From the NCBI GenBank assembly GCA_958510825.1, contig OY294048.1, forward strand, positions 22,833,589 to 22,897,588: a stretch of DNA of 64,000 nt, given 5' to 3'. Each line of letters opens with the position of its first letter. Position 1 is the first letter of the stretch. Made by a program: the position numbers and the translations under genes. Below the pieces are notes generated by a model, which was given only the letters and a program-made list of their open reading frames with translations, searched no databases and had not been told where the DNA came from. This document shows positions 1 through 12,655 of this stretch, one piece after another. This stretch comes from Brachypterus glaber. Lineage: Eukaryota > Arthropoda > Insecta > Coleoptera > Kateretidae.

Positions 1-247
1 TAATTACACTTTTTGCTTAATTGTTTCTTTAAGGTAATATTAATCCAAAATACTTTAATAGACTTTTATGTATGCAAACAAATATACAAATTTAATTCGG
101 TATAATACAGCTCTCCTGAAACTCAAAGGAAACAGAAACTAAAAAAAAAATGTATTTTTTATTCTTTTTTTCTTCTTTTTAGGTATAGCAAAAAACACAA
201 TTATATCGAAAAATTATCATTAGTTTAGTCTCGGGGGGGGGTAAGGG

Positions 248-530
248 TTAAGAAACATTTTTCTGTGTGTATACTGTTTGCTAACTTTTGAAACAAGACA
301 AAATATGTAATTAGGTTTAACACAGAAAAAACAAAATGTGATATAACAATATTTTTGATTTAAGAAACATTTTTCTGTGTGTATACTGTTTGCAAACTTT
401 TGAAACAAGATAAAATCTGTAATTAGGTATAACACAAAAAATGTGATATATTTTGATTTAAGAAACATTTCTCTGTGTGTAATTACACTTTTTGTATAAT
501 TTAGGCGCGCTTGACAAACCACACTTAAAA
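248..530. repeat. Tandem repeat, about 98-112 bp unit, three copies
   Basis: The block beginning TTAAGAAACATTT recurs at 248, 360 and 458, each followed by a CTGTGTGTATACTG-type stretch and the TGTAATTAGGT part. A more diverged relative starts near 682. The minus-strand open frame across 220-522 simply translates the repeat and is not a gene. Confidence 0.8.
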
Positions 531-1180
531 CAACTATTCTAAAAAATATATTTAAGCGTCAAACATTTTTATGTTTGTGATTATACTTTTTTGCAATAGT
601 TTTTAAAACAAATATGTAATTTGATTGTAACGTGGTATATATAAATATATATTGTTATATACGAATCACAATATTCTTGATTTAAGAAAACATTTTTTCT
701 GTGTATACTAAACTTTTTTGAGAACTTTTTTGCAACATGTGTTTGAGAATAATTTTTAACATGTAATAATTATTAAATTATGAAACAAATTAAAATTATT
801 TTTATTTAATTACTATTTCAACAGAATTTGGTGAAGACGCCATATATTAACTATATATTTATAATTTATAGATATTACGGAAACAATACGGAATCTTTCT
901 TTGATATTTTGGTCTATTGGTAATTATTGTGCGAAAACGTGGTATTGGCTCTTTGTACTTCTAAAGAATATTTGTATCTGTATTTGTTTGGTTTACAAAA
1001 GTCAATGTTTAATATTTATTACTAATTTGGTCTCATAATTTAGGCTAACAAGCTAGGCTTAACAGTCTGATTAGGTTTGACACTCATTGCTTTCAATAAT
1101 TTTAAACTTTTCAGGGCTCCTTCGTTTATATTAAATAATTTTATAATACCAAGCTTTCAACTAAATTATTTTGTATCGCA
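531..1180. other. AT-rich stretch without a recognisable gene
   Basis: Apart from the diverged repeat copy near 682 I see only AT-rich sequence and short open frames without motifs. Confidence 0.6.
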
Positions 1181-1183
1181 GAG

Positions 1184-1258
1184 AGCTCTGTGGCGCAGTA
1201 CGTAACGTATCCGTCTACCAAACTATAGGTCTGCGGTTCAAACCCGCAACAGCTGAGA
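1184..1258 (+). tRNA. tRNA-like sequence (pseudogene or tRNA-derived SINE head)
   Basis: An A-box-like TGGCGCAGTACG near 1191 and a perfect B box (GGTTCAAACCC near 1235) are correctly spaced. The T arm folds as TGCGG / CCGCA with a 7-nt TTCAAAC loop. The acceptor stem pairs poorly and is one base short on the 3' side, and the anticodon arm is irregular (a CCA, tryptophan-like reading is possible). I favour a tRNA pseudogene or the head of a SINE over a working tRNA. No second copy of the B-box segment was found in the window. Confidence 0.4.
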
Positions 1259-1259
1259 C

Positions 1260-1830
1260 TTTTTTAAAAAATTATTTTCTACAGCTCCCTAATTATAAAT
1301 TATAATTTGTAATATATGCATACGATCTTGACCTTTTCAGATAACAAGGTTCTTGGGTAATATTATTTGAATAACAAGTTGTTTATTTTAACCGATTTAA
1401 ATAAAAAAATAGTCTTGGCTAATTTAATTTGTCTGGCTAGGCAGTCCTGATCCTTGGACTCATTTACACCGCTAGGTGGCGACACCCTCTGGTCATTGTC
1501 GTCAGCCGAAGAACAAAAAAAATTCCTAAAAAAAAAATTTTTTTTTTTATTTTTTTTTTTCAGGATTTTTTCAGGACTCGCTGATGTCTTCAGCTGAAGA
1601 TGTCCTCCAGTTACCACCGTGGGTTTGTAGCCCGGTAGTCCAACTACTTATAGTAATAATGTTCACTATAGACGAGCGCGCTCTCAACTTTACGCTTTAA
1701 CCTTCGTAAGGATGAGTGCAAGTGAGATGTACAATAGTCTATAGTAATTGCGCCGGCTATAGCATGTTTATATATCTATACGAAGTTTTGACATATACAG
1801 GGTAACAATTTGAAAACGAGCAGCATTCAA
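1260..1830. other. Non-coding stretch with poly-A/T tract
   Basis: AT-rich, with A and T runs around 1517-1560 and no supported gene. It might include the body of a SINE downstream of the tRNA-like head, but no tail or target duplication could be defined. Confidence 0.5.
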
Positions 1831-1831
1831 T

Positions 1832-2365
1832 ATTTCTTTTTCTATTTTGCGACTCTTATAAGCTCATAATCTAAAGCATTTTGCGTGTTCTTATAGGCCC
1901 ATAAGAGGTCTGTACTTTTTGTTCTTTTGGATTGGCAACAAACCTGGCCTATCGCTTGACATTTTCCGTGCAAATGTCAATGTCGCTTTAAAGTTGAATT
2001 CTACAAAATTTTGTGTTTAGGTTATTTTTACCATGTCAAAATTGTGGCTTGGTTTATTGCAGTCAAAAAAGAGAAGAGATGACTTTAATATATATCAAAA
2101 TATCATTTATTCTTAGAATTTTAAACATGGTGTAAACTGTAATGCCAATCCAAAACAAAATCCCCCTAAATCAGTCATCAACTTAAATGTAAGTTTTTTT
2201 AAATTTTAGAGCAAAATAGAAAAAATTCTATAAAGCACTCGTTTCATAACACTTTTTTAGCGCACTAGTACTTTAGAAAACTCGCCGCAAGCGGCTCGTT
2301 TTCTAAACTTGTACTCGTGCGCTAAAAACGTATGTTATGAAACTAGTACTTTAATATACTATTAA
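1832..2365. repeat. Dispersed repeat with long hairpin, copy 1
   Basis: This segment is strongly similar, in the same orientation, to 20405-20845. It ends in a roughly 120-nt near-palindrome (2234-2353): GTTTCATAACA is mirrored by TGTTATGAAAC, and the arms contain the GCGCTAAAAA and TTTAGAAAAC blocks around a CCGC-AA-GCGG tip. No coding content. It looks like a small non-autonomous element or a mobile hairpin repeat. Confidence 0.75.
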
Positions 2366-2400
2366 TTAACTGATGACACTATGAAAAAGTCCAAACGAAA

Positions 2401-2922
2401 AACGTCAATTTACATATCAAGGGGGACAAGTTTTTAGCTATTTGTTGTTCTATTACATTCAAACCCCTGGCCCACAGGGCGCCTACCCCTAAAATTTTAA
2501 ATAACAACCCCTTTTTATTTCGCCATTTTTGAAATCCTTATATAATTCTAGATAAGTTACATCTCTTTTAATTTTTTTTGTTGTCAAATTTGAAGTACTT
2601 AACCTCACGAATGTATGGAATGTATTTAATTTATAAATTAAAACAAGCAGTGAAGATATATATATAAAAGTAATTTTCCCTGAAAAAAAAAAATACGTTA
2701 ATCGGAATTTTCTTTCAGATTTTTTTGATTTATTTAAAAGTTTAATTTTGATAAAAAAAAGAGATGTAACTTATCTAGAGTTACATAACGATTTCAAACA
2801 TGGCGAAATAAATGGGGGTAGCTATTTAAAATTTTAGGGGTAGGCGCCCTGGGGTCAGGGGGTTGAATGTAATAAAACAACAAATAGCTCAAAAGTTAGA
2901 TATCAAGGGTAAATTTACGTGT
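2401..2922. repeat. Foldback (inverted repeat) element of about 520 bp
   Basis: Left arm 2401-2590 and right arm 2760-2922 are inverted copies. They share the segments TATCAAGGG, GGCGCCTACCCCTAAAATTTT and AGATAAGTTACATCTCTTTT, each found reverse-complemented in the other arm. The loop is AT-rich and non-coding. It lies about 40 bp downstream of the hairpin repeat. Confidence 0.8.
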
Positions 2923-3182
2923 TTCGCCAAATTTTCCTAGTGTCATTTAAAGAAATATTATTGGTCTTAAAATATGTAAATTACACATGGACAGGTCAAT
3001 TAGATGTACTTTTTACTAAACCTAAAATTAAGACTAAGATTAAAAACTGGGATAAAAAAACAAATAAACAAAACAGATATATGAATAAAAATATATACAA
3101 ATAAATAAGTAAAAATACCAATTTAGGTGGGTTTAGGTGGGTTTTTGCTGCTTTTAAATGTATTTAGTAAGTAAATACTAAA

Positions 3183-3875
3183 TTTTAGTTAAAGATTAAA
3201 AGCAATTTTCGATCAGGTATAATTTCAGTTTTTTCTTAAAGAGTATAACTGTGTTTTGTTCTTTAATATAATCGGGAAGTAAATTATAGAGAGAATATCC
3301 TTCGTAAATCGGCGACTTTTTGTATTCTTCTCTTGATGTTTTTTTGAGACATAGCTTGTTTGTTGTATTATATGAATGTATCTGATCGTGATTTTTTATA
3401 CTTTTGATGTTTGTATGTATATAGGTTAGTATTTTAAACAGATAAATGCATGTAAATGTATTTTCGCTTACATGTACTTTTACAAGATTCTCCAAAGCTA
3501 AGTTTAAAAATTTATCTGATGAACCTTTTTTGTATTATCTTGATCTACAGCTTGTCCCCATACAATAATATTGCTGCTTATGACGGAGTATACTGTAGCA
3601 TAATATATATTTAATACTTGTGTGTCATTAAAATATGATTTTAATATTAAAAATGTGTAAAATGTTTTATTTAATTTGGACATTACAAAGTCGACATGTT
3701 GTACAAAGCCTAATTTTTCGTCTAGTATTGTTCCTAAAAACTTAGTGTATTTACTTAACGGAGTATTTATTTCAGGCAATAAAAGGTTATTTAATATTGG
3801 GCTTCTTAATTTAGTCGTAAATTCTATGGCCACGGTTTTGTTAATATTATTTATTAAGTTATTATTGTCGCAATA
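3183..3875 (-). pseudogene. LINE (non-LTR retrotransposon) RT 3' fragment, CR1/Daphne-like
   Basis: Two open frames in different phases (3833-3504, then 3495-3196) read as the C-terminal third of a LINE reverse transcriptase. The first has the KFLGTILDEKL region, the second the terminal block ending LFKKKLKLYLIENCF. The correct frame can be followed upstream to about 3872. A single frameshift near 3525 separates the two. The polymerase catalytic core is missing, so the copy is 5'-truncated and dead. A 12-bp direct repeat (TTTAGGTGGGTT) near 3123-3145 lies beyond its 3' side. Confidence 0.6.
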
Positions 3876-4014
3876 ACTTTTAAAACTTTATAAATTGACC
3901 TAATCTTTATCATCAGCGTGGGGCAATGGCGCGCACTTGTTGGGGAACTATGCAAAAATAATAAAAAAAGAAAATAATGCAAAAATATTTATTAAACACA
4001 AGATATTTATACAG

Positions 4015-4115
4015 GTTTTCAACCACTAGATTTTTAAAAGAAAGGTTTTAGACTTTTTGATCATTTAAAGAACATTTTCAAAACCCTTCTTTTAAGAATC
4101 TAGTTTTTGAAAATT
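4015..4115. repeat. Imperfect inverted repeat
   Basis: TTTTCAACCACTAGATTTTT and, about 60 bp on, AATCTAGTTTTTGAAAA form an imperfect hairpin with AAAGGTTTT / AAAACCCTT between. No gene is visible in 3880-4570. Confidence 0.5.
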
Positions 4116-4574
4116 CCTACTTTTCAGTTATACGTAACATGTAATTAATAGAAGGGTTTATACTTTAAAAACTTCTTTTTTTTCTAATATTATTACCATA
4201 TAATTTAATAAGGGTGCACGCGCATCATGAACTTAAAAATAAATCACTTCACATAACAAAAACTATTCAATTAAATTTAACAAAATTGCATGGATACATG
4301 CAAATGATCATATCCTTTAAGAATATCCAATCCAATTCCAGTATGGCTTTTCCCTTTGGGTAGTTGGCCAGCTCGTCTAGTATAATTTTCGGCCTACGCA
4401 AAACCTTATCCTTTAAGAATATATTTATTTTAGAATAATCGGATAAGAATTATGAACTATTTCGTACACGTGCAAAATAATAAAAACGAACATCGATTCA
4501 GACATATTTAAATATTGTAAACAACTGTCATGTGTCCGTCGCCGTTACCGTACAATTACCCACTGAGCTCGGTT

Positions 4575-5005
4575 ACCCTACTTTACTCTACAAGTTAAAT
4601 CTACAGAAACTTTAAATGCTTTTCGTTTGAAATTAAAAAATTACTTATCAGAAAATAAAAGATTACACTGTTCAGGAGTACCTATAGATGTATAGATGCC
4701 AATATCTTTACCAAATTGTTTCATTAAAGTTTTCATTAAAAAATATAACTATTTATTTATGTTTAAAACTTTTTTAAATGTTTATTGTAATAATAATAAT
4801 AATCGTTTATTTATTGGTTTTCCCCCAAAAGGCTCTTGACCGAGGTCTTTCCGCCTGTTATAAAGTTTACATGTTTATTATATTTTTGTCTTTACATTTA
4901 TATTTTATTGTTAAATTTAATTTAATTACAGAAACTGTTTTTATGACATGTTCCACACGTTTGTAAAGGTTTTTTGAAAAATAAATATTCTTATTCTTAT
5001 TTTAA
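4575..5005 (+). pseudogene. LINE 3' end remnant
   Basis: Near 4600-4690 the plus strand reads as a short C-terminal RT tail (residues like TLNAFRLKLKNYLSEN), followed by a 3' UTR-like stretch and an A/T-rich TTATTC-type short repeat at 4988-5000. The open frame at 4778-4966 lies in this UTR and is not considered coding. The assignment rests on one short block of similarity. Confidence 0.4.
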
Positions 5006-5043
5006 TGCAACATTTTTTAAATTGTGCCATGCGTTGCGTTTAT

Positions 5044-5792
5044 ACAGGGTGTTCAAGTGGCCGGGTCACTAATTAAAGTTGTTAATTACCAGCTTATATC
5101 TCCTACAAACATTAACCGATTGAATAAACACTATAGAGGATGTCCACTAAACGATGTCATTAATTTTTAGGGGTTATTCTACATAAGAAAATATGAAAAA
5201 AAATTTCTATAAACATGTCTAAAAGTGCGTTGTAAGGGAGCTAAGCCCCATTGAAAGTGCTAAAAATTTCGGTTTTTATTTAATAACTCAGGAACGCTTT
5301 TAAATATAGCAACGAAGTTTTACACGTGAACTAATATTGATAAGACCCATCTTCGTATGTTATTTTCATGTATTTATTTTAACCAGGGGTTTGTAAAACG
5401 AGGGGCCTTATTAGTTTTTTATCCCAAACTTTTTCTGTGTAACTTTTTTTATAATTTGATTTTTGGAATATGATTCCTCAGGCCAAAGTACATATAAAAG
5501 GTACTCTTGTTCTAATATTGTAGGATTAACCGTTTTCGATAAAAATTAATTTGAAGGTGAAATTTTACTGATTGAGGACGAAAAATTAAATACTAAGAAA
5601 TCATAGTTCCTGAGTTATTAAATAAAAACCTAACTTTTTAGCCACTTTCAAAGGGGCTTAGCAGCCTTACGACGCATTTTTAGACGTACATACATAGTTT
5701 GTTTATAGAAAATATTTTTCATATTTTTCTATGTAGAATCAGCCCTTAAAATTAATGACATCATTTACTGGACATCCTGTATTTTTTTACTA
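5044..5792. mobile_element. Foldback element FB-1, complete copy
   Basis: It begins TACAGGGTGTTC and ends with the inverted form GACATCCTGTA. The arms (about 5044-5330 and 5575-5792) are reverse complements, each with the GGGAGCTAAGCCCC-type block and the TTTTTATTTAATAACTCAGG block. No coding sequence. The same family occurs at 14.8, 40.7, 46.0 and 63.4 kb. A TA at each end would fit a TA-targeting DNA transposon, but no transposase was seen, so superfamily is unknown. Confidence 0.75.
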
Positions 5793-5799
5793 GCATTTT

Positions 5800-7065
5800 C
5801 CGTTCTATATCAGGACATACTTTATTTTCTTCTACTCGAAAAAACATAACCCCAATTTTTACGAAAAATCTAATTTTCAATATACCAAGCAAAAAAAAAG
5901 TTTAAAGGTTAAAGTATTCTAACTTTATCCCCCAATAGCCTAGAATGGGATGGAATGTGCGTTAACCGCTAGATGGAGCAACTTGAGAGCGCCTTATAGC
6001 ATGCAGTTCACGCATCGAATTATTCTTGGTCAGGTGACATTAAATTTTATACTAAATTTTTCTTTACTATTATCCATTTATTTATTAAAATTAACATTAA
6101 TTAAACAATTAAAAATAAAAAAAGTTTATTGTACAGCCACCAAGGCAAAAAAAAGCCTTAACTTCAAAATATTTCCCCCTTGGTAAATATTGGCTTACTT
6201 TACTATTTATAGGGCGGAGAACACAATAAAAAAAAGTTAAGCCCTCTAGGGGCTGTGCAATTTTTTTAGGGACCCTAAAATATGGTTTTTAAGGAATATC
6301 TTAAAAACTATTAATCATACGTAAATAAGAGTGGTTTTAAATGATAGACCACCAAAAAATACCCAAGCTAGTGTAATTGAGACCTTTCATCTAACTGCAT
6401 TTCTTTAGTAGCTATAATTTTTCAACAGTTGTTTACGTCAAAATTTCTAAAATTTGATTTTTGGTGAATAACTTCTAAACTAATTACTCTAGGTATATAA
6501 AATTAGTTTTTAAAAATGAAAGATCAACAAAAAATACATAAAGAAATCGGGATATCTAATATCCCGATCCCTTGTATAGTTCTCCACATGGCATAAAATC
6601 TTCGACGAAAGGGGGAGGTATTATGAGGGTTCTCTTCTTTTCGTCAAAATCGTTATAAGGCATGCGTACCTGCAACGGGCCTCACACATTCTTCACATAT
6701 TTTCCGTAGCCACAGATCCGTGTGTCAAAGTATACCTAAGTCCCATTAATTTGAACTAAAATTCTAAAATCTAAATTAATCCTAAAATTTAAGTTTTTTG
6801 GTGAAAGTGTTCTAAACCAATAAACTAACGTAGATGAAATTGATTTAACTGTAATTTAGCGGTTCTTTCACATGTTTTTTTGCAACAGATTTTTAAATCT
6901 CCTGATTTTTGTTTGTGCGTTCCTACATGTAAGTTAAGCATATTGCTAAAAAAAAAATCTAAATTGGGCCCCAAATTCAGTCCCCAGCTACCAAAACATC
7001 ATACCTTGTCAGAAAAGCCCTATTTTCTTAATTCTATTAATTCATCGAAGTAGGCTTTGACTTCA
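5800..7065. other. Non-coding stretch; 6590-6730 resembles both flanks of the 60.5-62.8 kb palindrome
   Basis: Here a GACGAAAGGGGGAGG block is followed within about 75 bp by CAACGGGCCTC and GTAGCCACAGATCCG. At 60.4-62.9 kb the equivalent blocks are separated by 2.3 kb of inverted repeats. The open frame at 5950-6186 has no motif and is judged spurious. Confidence 0.6.
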
Positions 7066-7069
7066 TTTA

Positions 7070-7350
7070 TATGAAATTACTTAACAGTTACGAGGTTGAA
7101 TCCACCGGATTCGGATTCAGCGCACCCAATATATTTAAAAACTATTAATATAATTTGTATATAACACAAAACTTTATTTGGTGAAAAAATCATGTATTTC
7201 GGTCATAGTTGGCTTTGCCCTCAACAGATACGAGGTGGCACCCGCCGGATTCGAAATCGGGGCACTCGAATTACCTAAAAACCATCAAAACATTTTTTAT
7301 ATACTGCAAAACAAGGTTCAGTCAAAAATAGGCGTTTGGCAACCAGACTA
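7070..7350. repeat. Two-copy tandem repeat of about 140 bp
   Basis: A TACGAGGT...CCGGATTCG...GCAC block occurs at about 7086 and 7227, with related AT-rich sequence after each. A distant relative (GATTCGGATTCAGCG) is at about 13213. The small open frame 7178-7420 translates the second copy and is not a gene. Confidence 0.55.
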
Positions 7351-7429
7351 TTGTTACCATGACAAACGCAAAATTGAATTTTGCCGTCTAGAATGTAGGC
7401 AACCGGCAGGTCAATGGTAAAATAGTTGT

Positions 7430-10400
7430 CACTATATGCTACGATATATGCTATGCTTACGTCATTTTTTTTATTAAATATACATTTTATAAAATTATTA
7501 TTTATTTTGAATCAAATCTCAATTTCGTGTGCTAAATATTTGTTGTTACGAAGGAATTATGGAGAGTGACAGTGATGAGGATTTTACTTCTACACCACCA
7601 GATTTGCAGAAAATTTTAAGTGGTGCGACCTTGTAAGGTTATAAACTTACTGTTTGAAATGGTTTTATTTATTTTAGATCCTAGAAAAAATGTTGTTTGT
7701 ACTAAGCGCAAAATGACTGATTTCTGCTTGAGATTGAAATTTGCTGATCGACACGTCAGTAAAAATGTAACGTAACACTAACAAAATTGTAAATTTATAA
7801 AATGTTTATTGGATCACGTGATCTAGGCTTAAAGAGAAGGCCTTGTTGCAAATTTTATTACACACGGCGTTTTTAACTGGTCACTGGTACCAGACCATGG
7901 TCTAAGCGAAAAAAAATTGGAGATGTTAAAACATAGCCAATAATAGATTTTCGGTTGCGGAAATTACCTCAGACCGGTTTTCTGTTAAAACACGGAAGCA
8001 ATAACCGGTTAAAACCGGTTTTCTGTAAACACATTTACTTGACTAGTCCACTGAAATATAGCTTTGCCCCATGCAGAAATTTTAATGACTAAAAAAAAGC
8101 TCACCTCTTCTAAAAAAAGCTTTACCCCCGAGAGAAAACTAAAAAGTTTTATTCCTCGGATTTGACCATTTGCACACTTTCCATCGGAAAACCAGTTAAA
8201 ATCCGACAATAACCGGTTAATCGATTTATCCAAATACTCGTAATAATCAAAGACCGTATACGAGTTTTTCATCCCTAAAACAAATCAGTACTTGTTCGAC
8301 TCGTGCAGAAAGATTTCAAAAATGGACCCAAAAACCTAGTTAATAATTATTACTTAATACTTAAGTATTACACATTATTTTGGTTTTTATGCAAATGGTA
8401 TTACTATAAAAAATTAAAGTATAAAACCTTAAAGCAAACCTTTCAATTTGCTTCCTTTTTGTAAAAAAATATTGTTACTTAACAAAAGGGGGGCTTTGGA
8501 AAACGTTACACCGCGTTAGAGGAGGGCAGCGAAAATGGCCAAATTTTGCGTTACGTAATACTTGAACGTTCCCCTCGGTTCAAAAACAGCTACTCGTATT
8601 TTATATGTTTACTATTTCCAGATGTATTTAAGTAAAACTTACATATAATTTGACAAAAAGTTCCCCCTAAGTCCAAAAACGGTTTTATTTGATTTTCTTT
8701 GCTGGTTCGTTCTGTGATGGATATTTTTCGTTCGTATGGATATAATTTAACCTTTTTTCGGAATGTTTTTCTTCTGTACCCAAATAATGATCTTAAAATT
8801 ATTCAGTCTTAAGAAAGTTTTGTGCAAAATGCGGTTCCGGTTCCGTTGCGGTTCCGTGTTATATTGATTCTGTAAGTATGCTAGTTCAACTATATGTTTG
8901 ACTATAATAGAAATAAACTGAAAGGTTGATATCATAATTAGTTTTTTTTTTTGAGAAATGTGACCCTTACTTGTTTAGGTAAGACGAATTTTAATTTTGG
9001 GCTTTCCTATTGAATCCATTAGAGTAGCTCTTCCTCTTTAGTCAAAACCGAAGGCTCTTCAGTAAAAGGAAGTTACTCTTTCATGAATTCCCTCATGTTT
9101 TTGCCCCAAGAGAAATATTTTTATTATTTATATAAAATTTCGTAAAGTTTTGACACAATAAGCAGATATTTTGAAATAAGCAGATATTTTGAACAATTAC
9201 TGTGTTGTCTTGACAAAAGACACAAATTTCTTATGATAATAAACAACTCTTTTATCAAATGCTTCACTTCATTCGAAAAGACAATTTTGACTTTAACTGA
9301 AGCCCACTTAGAATTTTAATTTCTTTCATGCATTTCATACAAGACCAAAGAAACTTGAATAAAAGAATTTGAAAAATCTTATAGCAAATAAATTATGTTT
9401 TCATATGAAGAGAAGGACGTATTCAAGAGTGCGAAGCATTTGGTGCAAATTCATATGCTTTTACTGCAAAGGATCCTTTTCTTTGTGTAGTTCAACTCGC
9501 CACTGACCTTTTTTTTTAAGATGTCAAAGGGAATTAATATTATTATTTTCTGATTAATTTCCCTAAACTTTGAGGTAAATTTTTAAGTTGCATTAATGCT
9601 TTTTTAATGTAAAAAAAAGGAGTATTAATTTGATATTAGCCACATGAGTCCTATGAGTCCAAAGTGGAAAAAGCCCCTGAACCGGATCTGATATTGACTA
9701 AAAAAACTTATAAAAGATTATTTTATATTTCTAAATTTTAATTTTAATTAAAAATGACAAAAGTTAGTTTTTACAGTTTACTTGTGCTTAGGCTCTGGAG
9801 GCAACGGCCCCTGAACCGGACCTGATAATCACTAAAGGAGCATAAAAATTATTTTATATATAGATATAAAAAAGTGCGTAAAGTTTGCGCCTACTATACA
9901 AATTTTATTTCTTATTGCCCAATAAATATTGTACATGCATATTTTTTTCCCCCAGTAAGTTGTATTTTAAATTTTTTTTCTCACCGAAAAGAAGTACTTT
10001 TCTGATATTAACCCATTTATAATCATTTTTTTTTCTATAACGGCTTACACCTCTAGATAAAGTGATCCTAAGTTAAATAACGTCACATGAATTAATTTTA
10101 TTTTTCCTCAATAGTACGGAAAAGTACAACTTTTATTTCCAAAAGCAAATACGTGCGGTAAAGTGCTACTTTCTGCAATCTTGTAGAAACAAATAATTTT
10201 TATTATTAACCTTCTGTCTTATAGAATAACTGAGAAATTTTCTTGTTAAACACCCGCACGTACCTGGTGGGGTATGCTTCATCATAATGCCTTCATGTAT
10301 CATAAAGCGCCATGTAAAACCAATAACTTTTTTCCCTGGTTACATAGATAGATATTTTTGTACTTACTGACAGTATGTTATTGTGTATATCTTGCTTTCA

Positions 10401-10760
10401 AATTATTAGAAAAATATAAGAAAGTTTTAGGTACACATGTGAAAACGGACCTTGTTCATTGTTGAATTTAAGAATCGGAGGTTTCTTTTTTCTATATATT
10501 AATTGTATGATTGCATTAAATGTTGTTTTTGTTGTTTTCCAATATCTTGCATTTACAAAATGAAAAAAATTAACTTATAAAAAAGATTGTAACGGCTTAG
10601 GGATTGCAATCTGGCACGAGTTTGAATCACGTGGGATTTTTGCGGGATTGACTTCAATCCAACGGTATCCCGCATGCGGGATTGTAATTTTTCACTTATA
10701 ATTATATATATATTTTTTTTGTTTTACGTTGTTTTTTGTATTTTATAATTTATATATATA
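7430..10760. other. Long stretch without recognisable genes; minor repeats only
   Basis: It contains an 18-bp tandem duplication (AATAAGCAGATATTTTGA near 9158-9194) and two copies of a CCCCTGAACCGGA block about 141 bp apart (9676 and 9809). A short inverted pair (GCAAGTCACGTGAC / ACGTGACTTGC) follows at 10778-10868. Open frames are short and motif-free. Confidence 0.6.
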
Positions 10761-11231
10761 TAGTCAACATTTTCTCATAAGCAAGTCACGTGACCGTATA
10801 TCCTTCCCACTTTGCTCTTCATAATCATTGAGTTAGAGAGAGTGCACGATAGTAACGTGACTTGCGAGAACATGTTCACTATATGCAGCTATTTTAGGTG
10901 CCTTTAACAAACTATAATTTTTTTTTATAAAAAAATAAAAACAATGAAAAAATAGTGTCTATTAAAAATATGTATATACATACTATATTACTTATATAAT
11001 TTATAAAAAGAAAATTTAATTGAATTATCAAAACAAAAAAAAATTGAAATCTCTCTATAATATTATAACTTATATAATAATTCATTATTTTGAAATTGGG
11101 ACCGTGCACAAATTACATAAGCTGTTTTTTAAAAGACTTTCTACTCCTTGTCTACCTAACTTAGGTACTTTCCATTTTCTTAGTTTCACGTTTCTTTTTT
11201 TATCATATTTTCAAAATCGTTACTTAAATTT

Positions 11232-12655
11232 ACTTTACTTTGCTGTTCCTGGCACCCCAGTCTGGAAAGGATTTTTAGCTCAAGTTTCATATAACCTAAG
11301 TTTTTTTTTCATATTTTAATTATTTAGAGCTTTGCCATGTTTATAAGATCAAATTTAAAAATATCTACCGATTCGTTTTTGAGAAAAATGATTTTCATTT
11401 GTTTAAACAAAAAAAAATGAAATATTTAAAAAATATATATATATATTCAGATTTTACGTCAAAAAGTGAGACAAAATGTTCATAGAAACGTTTGTGTTAA
11501 ATTGCTTCTTTGGGGAGCTAGAAGACGTTTAAGGGATATTTTTAGAATATTATTCACTTTATAACTCAGGAACGGTTTAACTTATTGACTTGAAATTTTT
11601 ACTGTAATATAAAACCAATAAACATTATCATTTTATGACATAACAAAATTAAATGTTTAACCAGGGCGGACAGTTTTACATAAAAATTATAAGGCACCCA
11701 TTATCTACGCCCCTAGTCAAAAACTTAATTTTAATAAAACGTTAAATAATAATAATAACAATAAGGAAATATATCAATAAATATGCTACAATGCACTTAA
11801 ATGTATAAAACATTTGTATGTGCAGGAAAAAAATATTATATAATACTAATTTAAAAAATAACTTATACATAAATTATAATACTACACTTGGTACTATTAA
11901 AAACTAGGACTAAAACATACAATAAAATTTTATAAATATGAACAAGATTAATAAAAATAAAAATAGATAAAACTTAATAACGACAAAATTTAAAAATTTC
12001 ACCACATGAAGTTGACAGAAATGGGTAAGATATATACAAAGTAAAATAAGTTAAATATATAATAAAATAAAGGTAAGTATATAAAAGTATATTAAAAGCT
12101 AGAGGAAAAAGGTAAGGTAAGTTTTATTAATTATTTTTTAGATCAATATTCTCATGTATAACAGTTCTAGGTATTTCTAGAATGTAATTTTTACAAAACT
12201 TTTTACACTGAATTTTTGATTTTGTATTTTTTATTTCAGAAGGTAGTGAATTATAAATGCTTACATTTATTGGTTCTATAGTTCAGTAAAAATTTCATGT
12301 TAATAAGTTAAACCGTTTCTGAGATATGAATTGATAATTATTCTAAAAATGCCCTTTCAAAGTACGCTAGCTCCTTTAAAAAGCAATTTAGCTCAAGAGT
12401 CTATAAAAACTTTTTTTTTATCATTTTTTGACGTAAAATCTGAATATCTAAAACAATTTTTAAATATGTCATATTTTTTTGTTAAAACAAATGAAAATCG
12501 TTTTGCTCAATAACCCATCGATAGATTTTTTTAAAATTTGATCTTAAAAAGATGCTAAAGCTCTAAATAATTAAATTATAAAAAAAAACATGGGTTGTGT
12601 GAAAGTTGAGCTAAAAATCGTTTCCAGGGTATTCCATGGGTATTGTAATTTTATT
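11232..12655. repeat. Foldback element of about 0.9 kb carrying an inserted LINE 3' end
   Basis: Arm 11232-11640 and arm 12265-12655 are inverted copies sharing GATTTTACGTCAAAAA, TTTTTAGCTCAA and CTCAGGAACGG / CCGTTTCTGAG blocks. The loop is occupied by a minus-strand LINE tail. No transposase is visible. Confidence 0.7.
11743..12262 (-). pseudogene. LINE 3' fragment (RT C-terminus and 3' UTR) inside a foldback
   Basis: Reading leftward from about 12262, the minus strand gives an RT tail with the IYNSLPSEIKNTKSK block and a KNYILEIP stretch, then stops. An AT-rich 3' UTR follows, ending in a TTATT-type short repeat at about 11743-11762. It is heavily 5'-truncated. Target duplications could not be fixed. 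Confidence 0.5.

Noticed and set aside
220..522. Minus-strand open frame of 100 codons
   Set aside because: It is the translation of the tandem repeat; its amino-acid repeats mirror the DNA repeats.
5950..6186. 78-codon plus-strand frame
   Set aside because: Low-complexity, no motif, no support from context.
7240..7262. CCGGATTCGAAATCGG as a tRNA T arm
   Set aside because: No matching A box upstream and the loop is eight bases; it belongs to a local 140-bp repeat.
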